Assembly (NCBI GenBank): GCA_963277665.1
Contig: OY728163.1
Span: 1,906,444,644-1,906,508,643 of the forward strand
Origin: Viscum album
Lineage: Eukaryota; Streptophyta; Magnoliopsida; Santalales; Viscaceae
Direction: 5' to 3'
Length of the DNA stretch: 64,000 nt
Part shown: in pieces, positions 13,210-24,640 of the stretch
Numbering within the stretch: position 1 is the first letter of the stretch
Layout: every line of letters begins with the position of its first letter
Notes under the pieces: model-generated
The model's input: only the letters and a program-made list of their open reading frames with translations
What the model was told of the DNA's origin: nothing
The model's database searches: none
Program-made: the position numbers and the translations under genes

Positions 13210-14160
13210 AATATTTTTCTTATAGAATTCCTCCACGAAGATCGCTAGCTAGGATTCCAGTTAGAGATTGTGATTGTGGCCCACCGAGCGATGAGGCATC
13301 GATACATGGACCACTCACAATAATGGTACCTTCAGGTGGTGTACCAGCAGCACCACCACCCATTGAGCAGCAGATACTACTAGTAGATCATGCACATCAG
13401 CTAAGCACTTTGTATGAATTCCAGAGATAGCGAAGTCCAAGATTTTGTGGCGAGATGGACCCCCAGGCAGCATAGGACTGTCTTGAGGTGGTTTCGTAAG
13501 TCTTTCGCTTAGTAGATACACCCACTGAGCAGATGGTGATCTTGCCTGCTATCCTTCTTCAAGGATCGACAAGACGATGGTGGAGCTCGATGCTCCTGGT
13601 GCATGAGGAGATGACCCTCACCTGTGACACTATGCTCTGTGCATATTCAGGATCTCCTACATCTGCCGTAGGCCAGCCATAATGTGGCTCAGTACTTGAC
13701 AAAATTTACTGACCTCTCCCGATACTCCACTAATATGGTGAGGGACCCTTACATCAAGGCACAAACCTTTGAAAAATGGATATGATGGGATATTAGAGCT
13801 GTGATAGTTTCTTTCGTCATCCATATGGAGGATGGGGTACTAGAGTGAGCTTTGCTGATAGAGAGATTCCTTGACGAGTAGGCACCGACAGTGAGAGCCC
13901 CTATCGGAAAACTGCTAGAAGAGTCATTTGCATATGGAAGTAGACAGACGACGAAGAATCCCAATTAGGATAGACCTTCTGGAGGGAGACCCGGGGACAC
14001 AGGGTCAGAGGTGTGAGGCTCAAGAGGCCGAGGGAGACCCCAGTGAGACATGATCTATTTTTCCATCAGGTGATAGGGTCACATAGCTCATGACTGCCCG
14101 AATCCTCACACAGATTATAAACAGACAGTGGAGGGACCACTGAGGTAGCGAAAATGGAAA
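13210..14160 (+). pseudogene. T1 gag
   Basis: Capsid-nucleocapsid remnant. It begins with a basic PPRRS-like start near 13225 (cctccacgaagatcgcta). At 13430-13470 comes SPRFCGEMDPQAA, the counterpart of the PPxFDGxxDPxxA block that opens the gypsy capsid domain. Near 14048-14092 are the remains of a CCHC zinc knuckle ending GHIAHDCP. The first two cysteines are changed and a frameshift lies inside the knuckle. The family protein forms virus-like particles around element RNA. Many in-frame stops occur, so no product is expected. It lies 250 bases after the primer site, the usual place for gag. Confidence 0.75.
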
Positions 14161-14339
14161 GAGAATGAGTGTCATTCAAGTGGAGGATGAGGCAGGGGAG
14201 CAGGATGTGAAGTGGGAGGTGGTCGAGGCACCAGGAACTACCACCACCACCCCTAGGCGGTCCACCACATGCTCAGGGAGCTGGTGTAAGGGGATAGGCC
14301 TATCTATAGGAAGTAGAGGCTCATGATCCTGACATCCCT

Positions 14340-16170
14340 GAGATGATACGAGGTATGATTTATATCTTCTCTACTATTCAGTAGTGATTACAGATAGAGG
14401 TGTTAGCCATTCTTTCCTTGCTGCAGACTTAGTTCGGGACTCTGATATTCCGACTGATCTTTTAGCTCAACCATGTTTTTTGATACACATACGCGAGGAG
14501 ATTCAGTGGTCACACACTGGTGTTGATTGTGTGATCTTACTCTAGAGGGAGAGAGTTTTAGATGAGATATTCTAGTAGCTACATTGAAGCTCTATGACAA
14601 CATTCTAGGCATGGAATGGCTATTTACAGTTCACACATAGATTGAATTCTTGAGATGTATAGTACGATGTAAGTGCAGAGATGGAGGCCAGTTTTCTTTT
14701 GTTGGTGATGTGGAAAACAGAGCAGAATGAGATAGACTTTTGCTTTGGAGGGTGCAACTGATTACATATCAGTTGGCTTGCATTACCTTCGACACGGTCG
14801 ATGAGGCGAGTCCACAATTCTTAGATGTGGTGGATGAGTATGAGGACATCCTTCCAGAAGATTTCCCAGGACTACCACCTCGTAGAGAGATAGACTTCCG
14901 CATTGACTTGTACCCAGTAACAACACTGATATCTACACCAGCATATTGGATGTCCCCTACGGAGCTCCGGTAGCTGACGGTATAGTTGGAGGACTTATAG
15001 AGGAATGGATTTATAAGGCCCAGTGTTTCTCCATGGGGATCCCTATTATTTTTTTCCAAGAAATAAGATGTATGTTTGAGTCTATGTGTGTAATTTCAAC
15101 GCCTAAACCATGTGACCGTGAAGAACTTGTATCCTCTTCTGAGGATCAATGATCTCTTCAACGAACTGAAAAAGCGAAGTAGTTCTCGAAGATAGACCTC
15201 AGATCAGGCTATCACCAGCTTCTGGTGCGGGATGGGGACATCACAAAGACGACCTTCAGATATTGGTAAAGACATTATGAATAGCTTGTGATTTTGTTTA
15301 GAGTGATGAACTCCATAATGGGTCTCATAAACAGGATCTTCTACACCTCCTTAGACTAGTTTGTAGTGGTCTTCATCGACGACATCTTGGTATACTCAGC
15401 ATCTAGAGAAGATCACATTTTACACTTGAGAATAGTTTTGGACACACTTTAGGAGAACCAGTTATATGGGATGATCTAGAAGTATGAGTTTTGGTTACAG
15501 AAGGTCAAATTCTTGGGGAATTTCATCTCAGAGGCTAGAGTTACAATTGATCAAACGAATATCAAGGCAGTACTTTGTTGGGATCCACCAAGGAGTGTTA
15601 CTAAGGTGCGGAGATTCCTTGGATTAGTCGGATACTATTGGAGGTTTGTACCCAATTTCTCTAGAGTAGAAGCACGTATGATTTCCTTTAAGAAGAAGGG
15701 GAAACCCTTACTATGGTCAGAGTCATTCCAGAAGAGCTTTAAATAGCTGAGGCAGAGCTTGGGCAACACTCCCATCCTGAGGTTGTTGGAGGAGGTCACT
15801 GACTATGTGGTTTAATGTGATGCATCAGGGATAGGGCTCGATTGTGTCCTGATGAAGGTGATGCGATGATTTATTATGGTTCACAAAATTTGAGGCCTAA
15901 TGAGAAGAATTATGAGACTCACGACTTGGAGTTGGCAGTAGTAGTCTTTGTACTAAAGATTTGGTGATAGTACATGATGGGCGGATACATTATTGTTTAT
16001 TCAGACCACAAGAGCCTCAAATATTTCTTCACATAGAAAGTTATGAATCTAAGACAACAATGTTGGAAAGAGAGCCTCCAAGACTATGACGTTGAGATAG
16101 TTTATACTCATGGAATGGGGAATTCAGTGGTAGATGCACTTTGATAGAGATTGAGTTCTCTACTACTGAA
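14340..16170 (+). pseudogene. T1 protease, reverse transcriptase and RNase H
   Basis: The first half of pol. The protease site at 14393-14440 reads DRGVSHSFLAADLV, where the family has DSGASHSF, so the serine and alanine of the active site are altered. The linker block EDFPGLPPRREIDFRIDL is at about 14855-14910. The reverse transcriptase active-site block FIDDILVYS is intact at 15372-15398. A downstream RT block at about 15610-15660 reads RRFLGLVGYYWRFVPNFS. RNase H shows [13 protein letters not shown] near 15815 and DHKSLKYFF at 16008-16034. Stops replace CAG or CGA codons, for example right after the KYFFT block. Domain order and spacing are normal for Ty3/gypsy. Confidence 0.9.
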
Positions 16171-16269
16171 TGAGGATTTAATGTAGTTAGCCTTGCTTCA
16201 GATATCTTATGGGGATAGAGATGAGACAGTTTACCTATAGTGAATAGTAGTTTCCCCTCTACTCCTTTA

Positions 16270-17700
16270 GCGAATCAGGGAGGTGCATCTCATAGATAGA
16301 AGATATGAGAATACATGTGCTCATATATCCTTAGGCCATGCACCTGATGGATATTCTAAAGGTGGGGATCACACTATCATTTTCAGAGGACATATAGTTC
16401 TACCAGTGGCACTATATATGAGAGGAGGTGCTGAAGGGAGTTCCATACATCCCCCTTGGAGGTACATCCAGGCGTGATGAATATGTTTCAGGACCTTAAG
16501 CATCTATAATAGTGCTTAGGGATGAAGAAAGATGTAGAGATGTTTGTTTCTAGATGCCTCACTCGCCAGCAAGTAAAGGGCGAGCACCAGGTACCCGCAG
16601 GCTTGACCCAACCCCTCGAGACACCAGAGAAGAAGTGGGAAGGGATATCGATGGACTTCGTGACAGGGTTACCATGTATGTACAAAGGGCATGATACCAT
16701 TTGGGTGATCGTTGACCGACTCACCATGTTGGCCCTCTTCCTTGCTATTTGAGAGAAGAGTTCAGTAGAGATCCTGGGACGTCTTTGTGTTCAGGAGATC
16801 GTGCAACTTCACGGGGTTCCTTTGATGATAGTCTCAGACCATGACACATGATTCACATCCCAGTTGTTGAAAGTATTAAAGGAGGCTTTTGGGACTCAGA
16901 TTATCTTGATTATATCTTTTCACTCATAGATAGATGGTCAGACTGAGTAGACCATCCATACTATGAAGGATATGCTTCGTGCATGTGTCTTAGATTTTGG
17001 TCACAGTTGGGATGACCACCTACCCTTGGTGGAGTTCTCGTACATCAAAATCTATCACTCCACCATCAGTATGGCCCCTTTTGAGGCATTTTACAGACAA
17101 CTGTGTAGATCACCCTTAGGATAGATGGATCTCTGAGAGCCACAACTCGTGGGTTCAGAGATGGTAAATTCTACCACTAAGAAGGTGTAGGTCATCCGAG
17201 AGCGGATGAAGACTGCACAGAGCCAACAGAAGTCCTATACTGATAGGCGATAAGGACCACCGTAGTTATATGAGGGGGACATATATTATTGTGAGTCTCC
17301 CCTAAACGGGGACTATAAATATTTGTCCGAGGCGGAAAACTCTCACCGAGGTTTATCGGACCATTCCTGATACTTTAGAGGATTGGAAAGGTGGCGTACC
17401 ACTTGGAACTTCCACCACAGTTGGAGAGGGTGCATGAAGTCTTCCAGATATCTTAGCTGAGGAGATAGGTACATGACCCATCTCACGTCATTGACCATGG
17501 CGGGATGGAGATTGATGATGTGGAGACTTTTAGGGAGTACCCAATGGATATAGGGGATCAATAGGAGAGGATCCTTCCTGGGTGGTCTATACCTCTAGTG
17601 TGCATTCTGTGGCATCACATGAATCTCCAAGGGAGAACATGAGAGCGAGAGGCTCATATGTGTGCCCAATACCCCTATTTTTTTATGTATCCTCGTTTGG
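16270..17700 (+). pseudogene. T1 integrase with C-terminal chromodomain
   Basis: The integrase core keeps its catalytic residues: D in [10 protein letters not shown] (codon 16654-16656), D in VSDHD (16837-16839) and E in GQTE (16945-16947). The last two are 36 codons apart, the canonical D-35-E spacing. The block that should read PQTDGQ has three C-to-T changes in adjacent codons and now contains a stop (about 16924-16938). After the C-terminal domain (about 17200-17500), chromodomain remains are at about 17560-17690, ending with an ERE-MxAQYP type tail. The family enzyme integrates cDNA, and the chromodomain targets chromatin. Frameshifts and stops make it inactive. Confidence 0.9.
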
Positions 17701-17721
17701 ATTTCGGGGATGTAAATCCCC

Positions 17722-17734
17722 AAGGTGGGGAGAA
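17722..17734 (+). other. Polypurine tract of T1
   Basis: aaggtggggagaa lies immediately before TGTAATGAC of the 3' LTR. It is the plus-strand primer site and is typical for plant chromoviruses. Confidence 0.9.
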
Positions 17735-18284
17735 TGTAATGACTCAAAAAATTTCATATAATATTTTTTGATTATTTGGGATTATTATGAGTCAGCAAAA
17801 ACTAATGGTGTGTAATTCCAAGACCCTATGTTCCCGGAATGAATTTTTGAACTTTTTTTGGGTACATTCAGTAAACGTGTGGGCTGTGTTTTCTATATTT
17901 TTAATTGGTGCTTGGATTAAAAATATGAGGGCACTGTTGAATCTGTAGCACCAGGATTCAATTAAGGGATGATTCATTTCAACCGCAGTAGGTCGGGGGA
18001 AAAATTATATTTTGGTCTTTTAAAAGAAAAGTAAAATAACATGTAATTGTTATTTTATTTCTTTTAAATTTTCCTACCACCTATTGAGTGGCGGTGGCGG
18101 GGACCACAGAGGTGGTCAGACCTTTAATTATGGGGTGTTAATTACATGGTTACAATTTGGTTTCATAACCCCCCCTTATATCAATTAGAGAGGCACTTTA
18201 ATTATGTCAATTAATGAGGTACATTAATTATGTTAATTAATGAACCTCATTAATTCTTCAATGTGTTAATCCCCTTTCCACATC

Positions 18285-18297
18285 CTATAAAAATAGA
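18285..18297 (+). promoter_or_regulatory. TATA-like box in the T1 3' LTR
   Basis: cctataaaaatag is a good plant TATA box, about 550 bases into the LTR where the U3/R promoter is expected. The equivalent site in the 5' LTR is degraded, so the 5' copy would not be expected to drive element transcription. Confidence 0.5.
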
Positions 18298-19839
18298 GCT
18301 CAGGATGGGGTTTTGGATGGCTTCTTCAAGCAAGGAATATTTGGTGGAGTTCTGTGGAAACATCCACTTGGAGGATAAGACAAGAGTTAGCAAGCGGTGA
18401 CAAGCACAACTGAATCACGAACTGATGAAAACGATGAAGGAGGTTCTGTCGATCATCGTCAGTAGATGTATCGTCCAGGTAGGGGGTTTATTATTGGTTT
18501 TGGTTTAACATTATTGAAAAAAGTTTATTTAATCATTAATGTTAGATAAATACTCTCTTGCTTGCTTTCATTTAATACTGAGGGAGGAGGCTGAACGAAC
18601 AAGGCCTGGACCCTCCGCCACTTGGTTCATGTTGCGTTCTTCATGGATGAATTTCCTCAATGTTAATATCAATGTGAGACAGAGGGTCACACTGTGACGA
18701 TGATAGTCTGGGAGGATTGTAGGAGCAAACAACACCAAGAACTGACCACCGGACCATGTCTGGGGGCCAGTGTAAAGAACCGCTGGTGCGCCATGTCGGC
18801 GGCGGCCGGCGGTGGCTGGAGGAGGCATGTGGCAACCGACCGTGGGAGGTGGTTAGGCAATGAAATATCATGCACCGTGGTTCCTAGAGGCATCTGGCTC
18901 GATCCGGCCGCGTGGTAGAAGTGCGGCGCTCGCAGGGGTCGTCGACGACCAGCGAGTCGTGGTAGGAGGGCGTGGCGCAGCCCCGTGCCATGTCACGCTA
19001 GCTAGAGAAACAATGGGGAAATGCCCCATCAGCAGGATGAAATAGCCATTCATCTGCGGGGCTAGCTAGCAGACGAGGTACGCCTTTAAGTGAACCGATT
19101 CGGACTTGTGGTCTGGCGGGCCAGCATGGGTGGGCCGATCCCCACCCGGCTAGAAGGGCCAACTACGGACCGAGCACATGAACTATCCAGGACGATCTCG
19201 ACGGGCCGGTCCTAGTGAATCGGGCCCACCCTTAACGGGCTAGACCCAAGTGGGGTCAGGTAGACCCGGGGACCCATTGCGTCGGGCCGTCCTGACCGAG
19301 TCGGACCGGGCCCAGACCCAACCGGCTCTCTAATAAAAAATGCATGTAACTAATGCACCAGGTGTCTGTTTGACACACCGTCAGTGGCTTTGGGATCCCT
19401 TTTGGGAATTAGTCCATTTGGAATATTCCGACAGGCTAGAACAAGATGTGATCACCCCCGTTTCATGGAAAATGGTGTATCTATGAGATTCAGCATCTGA
19501 TCAATGCACCTTCTGTGGAATAAGGACACTTGTGACAAGGAGGTCCTTTGGAGATACTCTATGTGAGTTTTGACAGAGTATGACATGAAACCGAGGTTGG
19601 ATACGACTTGAATCCAACTAGGCCCTTTTTATAAAAGTTCCCATATCTCATAGATCGGGCGTCCGATCGATGAGTCTTCTATCACGTTGGAACCCCTATG
19701 ACGGGGCGGTCCCTTGGGTATAATTTTTAGGGGACTTTGAACCGGTTGAAATATGACTAATGGCTTGAGTAGTAGAGTCTTTAGGAGATCAGGCATGCTT
19801 CGTTCGGGGATCCAGTGGCTAGTTGTGACATGAAGAAGA

Positions 19840-20090
19840 AGAGTGACCAATATGGGTCAGCACCAGAAACTCCAAAGTGGGATGATCTAGTTGTACGACT
19901 AATCATCCTAACCTATATACCAGGGACCAATACGGGTCAGCAACAATGACCAATACAGGTCAACACCATTGACCAATACAGGTTAGCACAACGACCAATA
20001 CGAGTCAGCACCATCAACCAATATGGATCAACATCTAGAGACAAATATGGGTTAGGATACAGTGACCTATACGGTTCAGCTGTGGAGTTA
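19840..20090 (+). repeat. 23-24 bp tandem repeats in the T1 3' LTR
   Basis: This is the same family of units (GTGACCAATACGGGTCAGCA) as in the 5' LTR at 12029-12290, in the same order, including the spacer of about 55 bases after the first unit. The array existed before the element inserted. Confidence 0.85.
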
Positions 20091-21944
20091 CTATGAATAG
20101 GATGATATGGCTTTATGACTAGTCATCCCTATCCCATTAAGCTAGAAGTTATATTATTAGAGTGAGATGCCTCTTTTTCTTTGTGCTTCATAATTTAGAT
20201 CATGCTTGTGATATTACCTTAGTGGTATTTCTTGTGATGTTTTTCTTTGTGGATTATTGGAGACCTTGGGGATCTTGGTGTCTCCTACTGGGTATTGTTA
20301 TACTCACCCCTACACGGGCTCTGCCTGCACGTGTGTTTCTAGTGCAGAATACTGACACTCTGAGGCAGACTTTGGAGGTTTGATAGTTAGTGGAGTTTGG
20401 TGCGATGGGAGCATTAGAGATCCTATTCTTCCACTTCAGACTTACAGCTACTACCCTCAAGGTAGAGATGAAGGGATGACATGATAGCTGTTTACTTTCT
20501 TTTTAGTTTCTACAACTTCTATTTTGGCCGACTATTTTCAATTTATAGTTGTACTTATGGTTGTACTTTACTCTCATGGTTATACCTTAATTTTTTTAGT
20601 TGTTTAATTTAGTTTCCCTTTTTTAGTGTGTACAGATCATTAAGGAAAAGCCTTCCCTATTCTGGAAAAGTCATTAGGTGCTAGTCACCAAACCCTAGCC
20701 TATGGACGGCAGGCTTCAGGTAGTCACGTCTGGGCCCAGTGGGACGATTCATAACAATTAATTTATTTAATAATGATAATTAATAAAATGGATGATTATT
20801 TATCAATAAAAGAATAATTATTATTAAAAAGAATTCTGTTTTACCAAATTAGAAAATTATTAACTTTAAAATAAATTAATAATAAATTATACTTATAAAT
20901 AATTGAAAATAATTATAAATAAGTACAAACTAATTAACTTGATAAATTAATATTAAATAAAAAATAAAATATTTATAATAGTTTAATATTTTTATTTAAA
21001 ATATAATTAATTTAATAATTTAGGTTTTTTTATACTTACAGGTACCCAGCCCAATTTTCATATAGATTATATCAACCACCTGTAATAGTTAGTTAGAAGG
21101 TTTTTTTTATTTTCACATGTATAGTATAAAAAGAGGACACTTGTGTTGTGACACAGAGATGACCAAGCTATGTCGTTACATTCAGTAGGTGACCAGGGAT
21201 ATGAAAACAAAAATTTAAAATTAGAATCATAGGGGAATCATGAAATCTCACTCGTTGGACAGCTAGAGAACATCCAGGAGGCTTCTCAAGAATAGAGACC
21301 CGAAGACCGGAGGTGAGCAGTAGAGCAAAGCTTCATACAGATTCATCTTTCTTAAGAAAGATTTCTTATCTCTTGTTATTTATTTTTCTCAATCTATAAT
21401 CAAATTTTCAATTATTTAATTCAATATATTCTTTGGATAAATATATTTTATTGGGGTTAAAAATATTCTTTTTAAATTTCTATTTTTTCACTTTATTCTG
21501 TCAACAAAGAATCATATTTGACTGGCTAGGTTAATTCTAATTATTAAAAATTAAAATGTTTTTTAACCTTCTCCATTCAATATCTAAATTACATTATGTT
21601 TTAGTAAGATTTATCATGGATGAAATTAATCAAACTTTAAATAAAAAATCTTTAAGAACTACCAGTGAGATGGTACCTACTGATATTTCTATAATTTTCT
21701 TTGGAGTTTAAATGTTTCTTGATGTGGAGAAATTCAAGATTCATCATACCAAGTTCTTTCTTTGTGAGGAAGGTTAAGATAATAAATTTCCATGATTGAA
21801 AAGTCAATAGATATTTCAAGTGAAGAATATATTCATTCAACCATTAGTGTTCAATTCACTTGAACACCATTCTTGAAAAAAAATTCTTAATCTTTTCATG
21901 AACATCTATTTCAGATGATTTATTGGTATTTATTTTTCAATTAT

Positions 21945-22480
21945 TTTTTATATATATAAAAACTTTTCTTCATTACTGTCTCTCTTCAAAATATAAATAA
22001 AATTGAATACACTTCCCATTGTTTTCAATAGTGGGTCTTGTTTTAAATAAACCCATAGACCACTCAACTATCTTCAATATGGTTAGAACCTTCACTACTA
22101 TACTAGTGTAGGTTTATAAATTTAATTTTGAGGGTTGTGAAGACCTATGAACTTTGTTAAAATTTGGAACTGTTTCTAGGGAAGACATGTGATGAGTGTC
22201 CAAGGGTTATAAACTCTTTAAAAACATATAAAAAACATATAAAAACAATTTCCATCATTACTATATCTCTTCAAAATATATAAAAAACAATTGGAATACA
22301 CCTCCCACTATTTTCAATAGTGAATATTATTTTACATAAACAATTATACCACTCACATATATTCCATATGGTTCACCCCTTTATTACTATACTAGAGTGG
22401 GTATAAAAATTTAATTTTGAGGGCCATGAAGGCCTCTGTCCCTTGTAAAAATTTGGCATCATTGCTAGATATCAAACCCA
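21945..22480 (+). repeat. Tandem duplication of the O1 LTR end and primer site
   Basis: Two copies of about 280 bases (about 21945-22225 and 22240-22480) each contain the end of the LTR (tactatacta, then tttaattttgaggg) and a primer-site-like sequence. Those are at 22165-22182 (TGGAACTGTTTCTAGGGA) and 22454-22471 (TGGCATCATTGCTAGATA), 289 bases apart. The 3' LTR has the unit once. Confidence 0.75.
22454..22471 (+). other. Primer-binding site of O1 (second of two)
   Basis: TGGCATCATTGCTAGATA against the plant tRNA-Asp complement TGGCGCCGTTGCCGGGGA: the differences are mostly transitions. Position, right after the LTR end ttgtaa, is correct. The tRNA assignment is from memory of Athila/Tat elements. 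Confidence 0.55.
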
Positions 22481-22814
22481 GGACACCTTCATGACAATCC
22501 GTGGTGACCTTCATCAATTTTTTTGTGCATTGAACTTCAAAATCATGTTTACTGGTTTTTGTTGATGTTTTCAGTTTTCACACCTATGATTTTTTTTTTT
22601 TGGTAATTATGAATTGTGTTTTTTTATGAATGTGAGATTGTTGTTGTTTATTTGGTTTTTGATTTTTAAAAAAGTAAGTGGAACATCAAGGTGTTTGGGG
22701 TCATAAAATTGAGGTTTACTGTGTTTTTTGTGGTAAAAATGTGAACAAAACATGGTAGTGTGTCTATAATATTCCATAACAACATTTCAAATATGAATTA
22801 AACTATAACAATTA

Positions 22815-24423
22815 AGAACCTGAATCCAAAAATTATTCCAAACTGGATCAAATGATGTCAAAAATATTAACAAAAATTTATGAATTTGATGAAGCACACA
22901 ATGTTAACATGAAAAAAATAAAAAATGAAATATATAATTCATAGGAAAATATTAAAAACAAAAAAACTATTTGAATTTATTGAAAAAGAAAGTGATTATG
23001 GAATATTTGATAATGATATTGGAAATTAGATTTTTGATGAAATAGAACAACAAAAACTTTATTTTGATGATTCTTAATCTAATAAAGAACAATATTTGAA
23101 AATAACCAACTCACTGAATTAAGAAAACAACACTGAAGATCCTCTCGAGAACATAAATGGATTTGAGTTGGAAAATTATATGAAAGAATAAAAATATATT
23201 TAATAAGAATACCGCATTATGTACATAGTTCATTATTTTGATAAGGTTAACTGTTTTTTGAATTTTGAAAATTTAATAACACGAGTTGGAAAAAATTTAG
23301 AAAATGAGAACTGGAAAGTTAAGAGCCCTTCAACCAACCTTTCTGATATATTGAATTTGAAATGGGGGGTTTTTTGGAAGAGTAAAATAACCTTGAAATC
23401 ATTAATTCTAAAAAATTTGACCCTAAATTAAAAACCACTCTTCCCTATTTTGAAAAATTAATCCAAAAAATCATTAAAATTTTGTGCGTTAATGAAGATG
23501 GAGAAATTTTCTTTGAAGAAATATTGATTGATGAACTTATAATATGTTTTTATCACAATAATATTCTTTCTGATATATTTTTTCATAAAATGGAGAATAG
23601 TTTTGTTATACCCAGAATCCTTTTTAAAATTTGAATAATATAGAATCTAAATTAATTCAATATGAATTGAATAATTTCCCACCCTAAAATCAACATTCAA
23701 GAACACTCAATGGACATTATTTTAGAAAAATGAACTTTTTTTAATATGAACTTGGAGAAGAGGTTGAAAATACACCATATGATTATAGAAGAAATTATTT
23801 TTCAAAAGATGTAGTTGATGGTTTTTTATTTACTGATGATGAACTTCTGATAGAAATTTATAATATTATAAAACCTGAATCTATTAAAGGTAAAATAAAT
23901 TATCTTCCCTATTTTTTTCATATTTCCTTAACTAATTCCGGCACAAAGGACCATCTAGATTTTGAGATTAGTTTAGAAATAAAATTTCACTTGAGTTCCA
24001 ATGATCTAAAAGTGTTCAACATATTATTCATTCCCTTTCTGAACTAGTTATTCAAAACTCACTCACCAACACCCTTGAATTTATTTTCATGGAGTTGATG
24101 TTGAGAGAGAAATCTGTGAGGAAAATTCAACATCCATAGAAGCACATATTTTACCTCTATACCTTCATAAAAATTTAATTTTTTTCAATTCTAAAAATAA
24201 CTTAGAAGTGTAAAACATTACTTCCAAGATATAATTCGATGCATCTGATCTTAAAAGAATCTTGATAAATCTTGAGGAAGTTCATTATTTAGAACATGAT
24301 TTTAAATGTTTTATAACTACTAACAAGTTGAATTTGGGTGATAAATCATATTTTCCAAATAAATACTCCCTTGAGATATTCCTTAAAGTTAAATGGTGTT
24401 TCTTAGGGATCTCTATTTTTTAA
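22815..24423 (+). pseudogene. O1 internal coding remnant, unrecognised acidic protein
   Basis: Long stretches of open frame follow each other in the same direction: about 22815-22960, 22960-23430, 23395-23630, 23745-24045 and 24100-24423. Small frameshifts and TAA/TAG codons, which may be former CAA/CAG, separate them. Together they suggest one original gene of roughly 500 codons. The product is rich in Asp, Glu, Lys, Asn and Ile, with blocks such as LFEFIEKESDYGIFDNDIG and FTDDELLIEIYNIIKPESI. I see no zinc knuckle, protease, reverse transcriptase, integrase or membrane segment. It is the only coding sequence of O1 and begins about 350 bases after the primer site, the position of gag. It could be a diverged gag or an unrelated captured gene; I do not recognise it. 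The AT-rich base composition matches the surroundings. Confidence 0.45.
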
Positions 24424-24529
24424 GGGAGTCAAGTTTCCCCTTAGTAGCTTAGGTGCCCAAAAATATCATTTATATATCTATTTGGGTAGTCAATATCTTG
24501 TGGTTTATTGGTAATAAACCACACCCACC

Positions 24530-24640
24530 TAGTGACTTCAATTAGTTTCTAAGGGAGACCGGCTAAAGACTTTAAAACTAGCACCTTATGGGAGGAAGCC
24601 CTTGATTTATTTTATTAATGTTTTGTTTTTCTTTGTTTGG
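24530..24640 (+). other. Non-coding junction motif after the O1 coding region
   Basis: The stretch gactttaaaactagcacctt (24570-24589) is followed by gggaggaagccc. From memory it resembles a conserved untranslated motif (...TTAAACAAGCGCT...GGGAGGCAACCC) found after pol in Athila/Tat-type plant elements. Together with the primer site it supports that lineage, and suggests the coding region before it was shortened. The function of the motif is unknown to me. Confidence 0.4.

Larger units (their letters stand above)
9905..20756 (+). mobile_element. T1, Ty3/gypsy chromovirus (Tekay/Del type)
   Basis: The element is 10.85 kb long with LTRs of 3.05 and 3.02 kb. LTRs start TGTAATGAC and end in a form of TCGTGACA. 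The flanks are actaa (9900-9904) and attaa (20757-20761), a 5-bp target duplication with one C/T difference. An initiator-Met primer site follows the 5' LTR and a polypurine tract GGTGGGGAGAA precedes the 3' LTR. The interior order is gag, protease, reverse transcriptase, RNase H, integrase, chromodomain. Very long LTRs, the TGTAA(C/T)GAC start and a C-terminal chromodomain fit the Tekay (Del) clade. All genes carry stops, so the copy is dead. Confidence 0.9.
17735..20756 (+). repeat. T1 3' LTR
   Basis: It is 3,022 bases and colinear with 9905-12952. It contains a GC-rich island (about 18770-19330) and a 23-24 bp tandem repeat block at 19840-20090. Short open frames in the GC-rich part (for example 18694-18918) are by-products of base composition, not genes. 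It is followed by the right target-site copy attaa. Confidence 0.9.
8068..22448 (+). repeat. O1 5' LTR, split by T1
   Basis: The left part is 8068-9904 and the right part 20757-22448. It is colinear with the 3' LTR at 26809-29542: shared anchors are ctctaaaatcaatt at the start, the tract after 8700 or 27460, tatacttacag at about 21033 or 28413, and tttaattttgagg near the end. Compared with the 3' copy it has about 460 extra bases at about 8820-9280 and a duplicated right end (21945-22480). It holds no gene, and small open frames in it are chance. Confidence 0.75.

Noticed and set aside
18568..19053. Cluster of overlapping open frames on both strands in GC-rich DNA.
   Set aside because: They lie inside the T1 3' LTR, overlap each other on both strands, and have no recognisable protein; few stops simply reflect high G+C.
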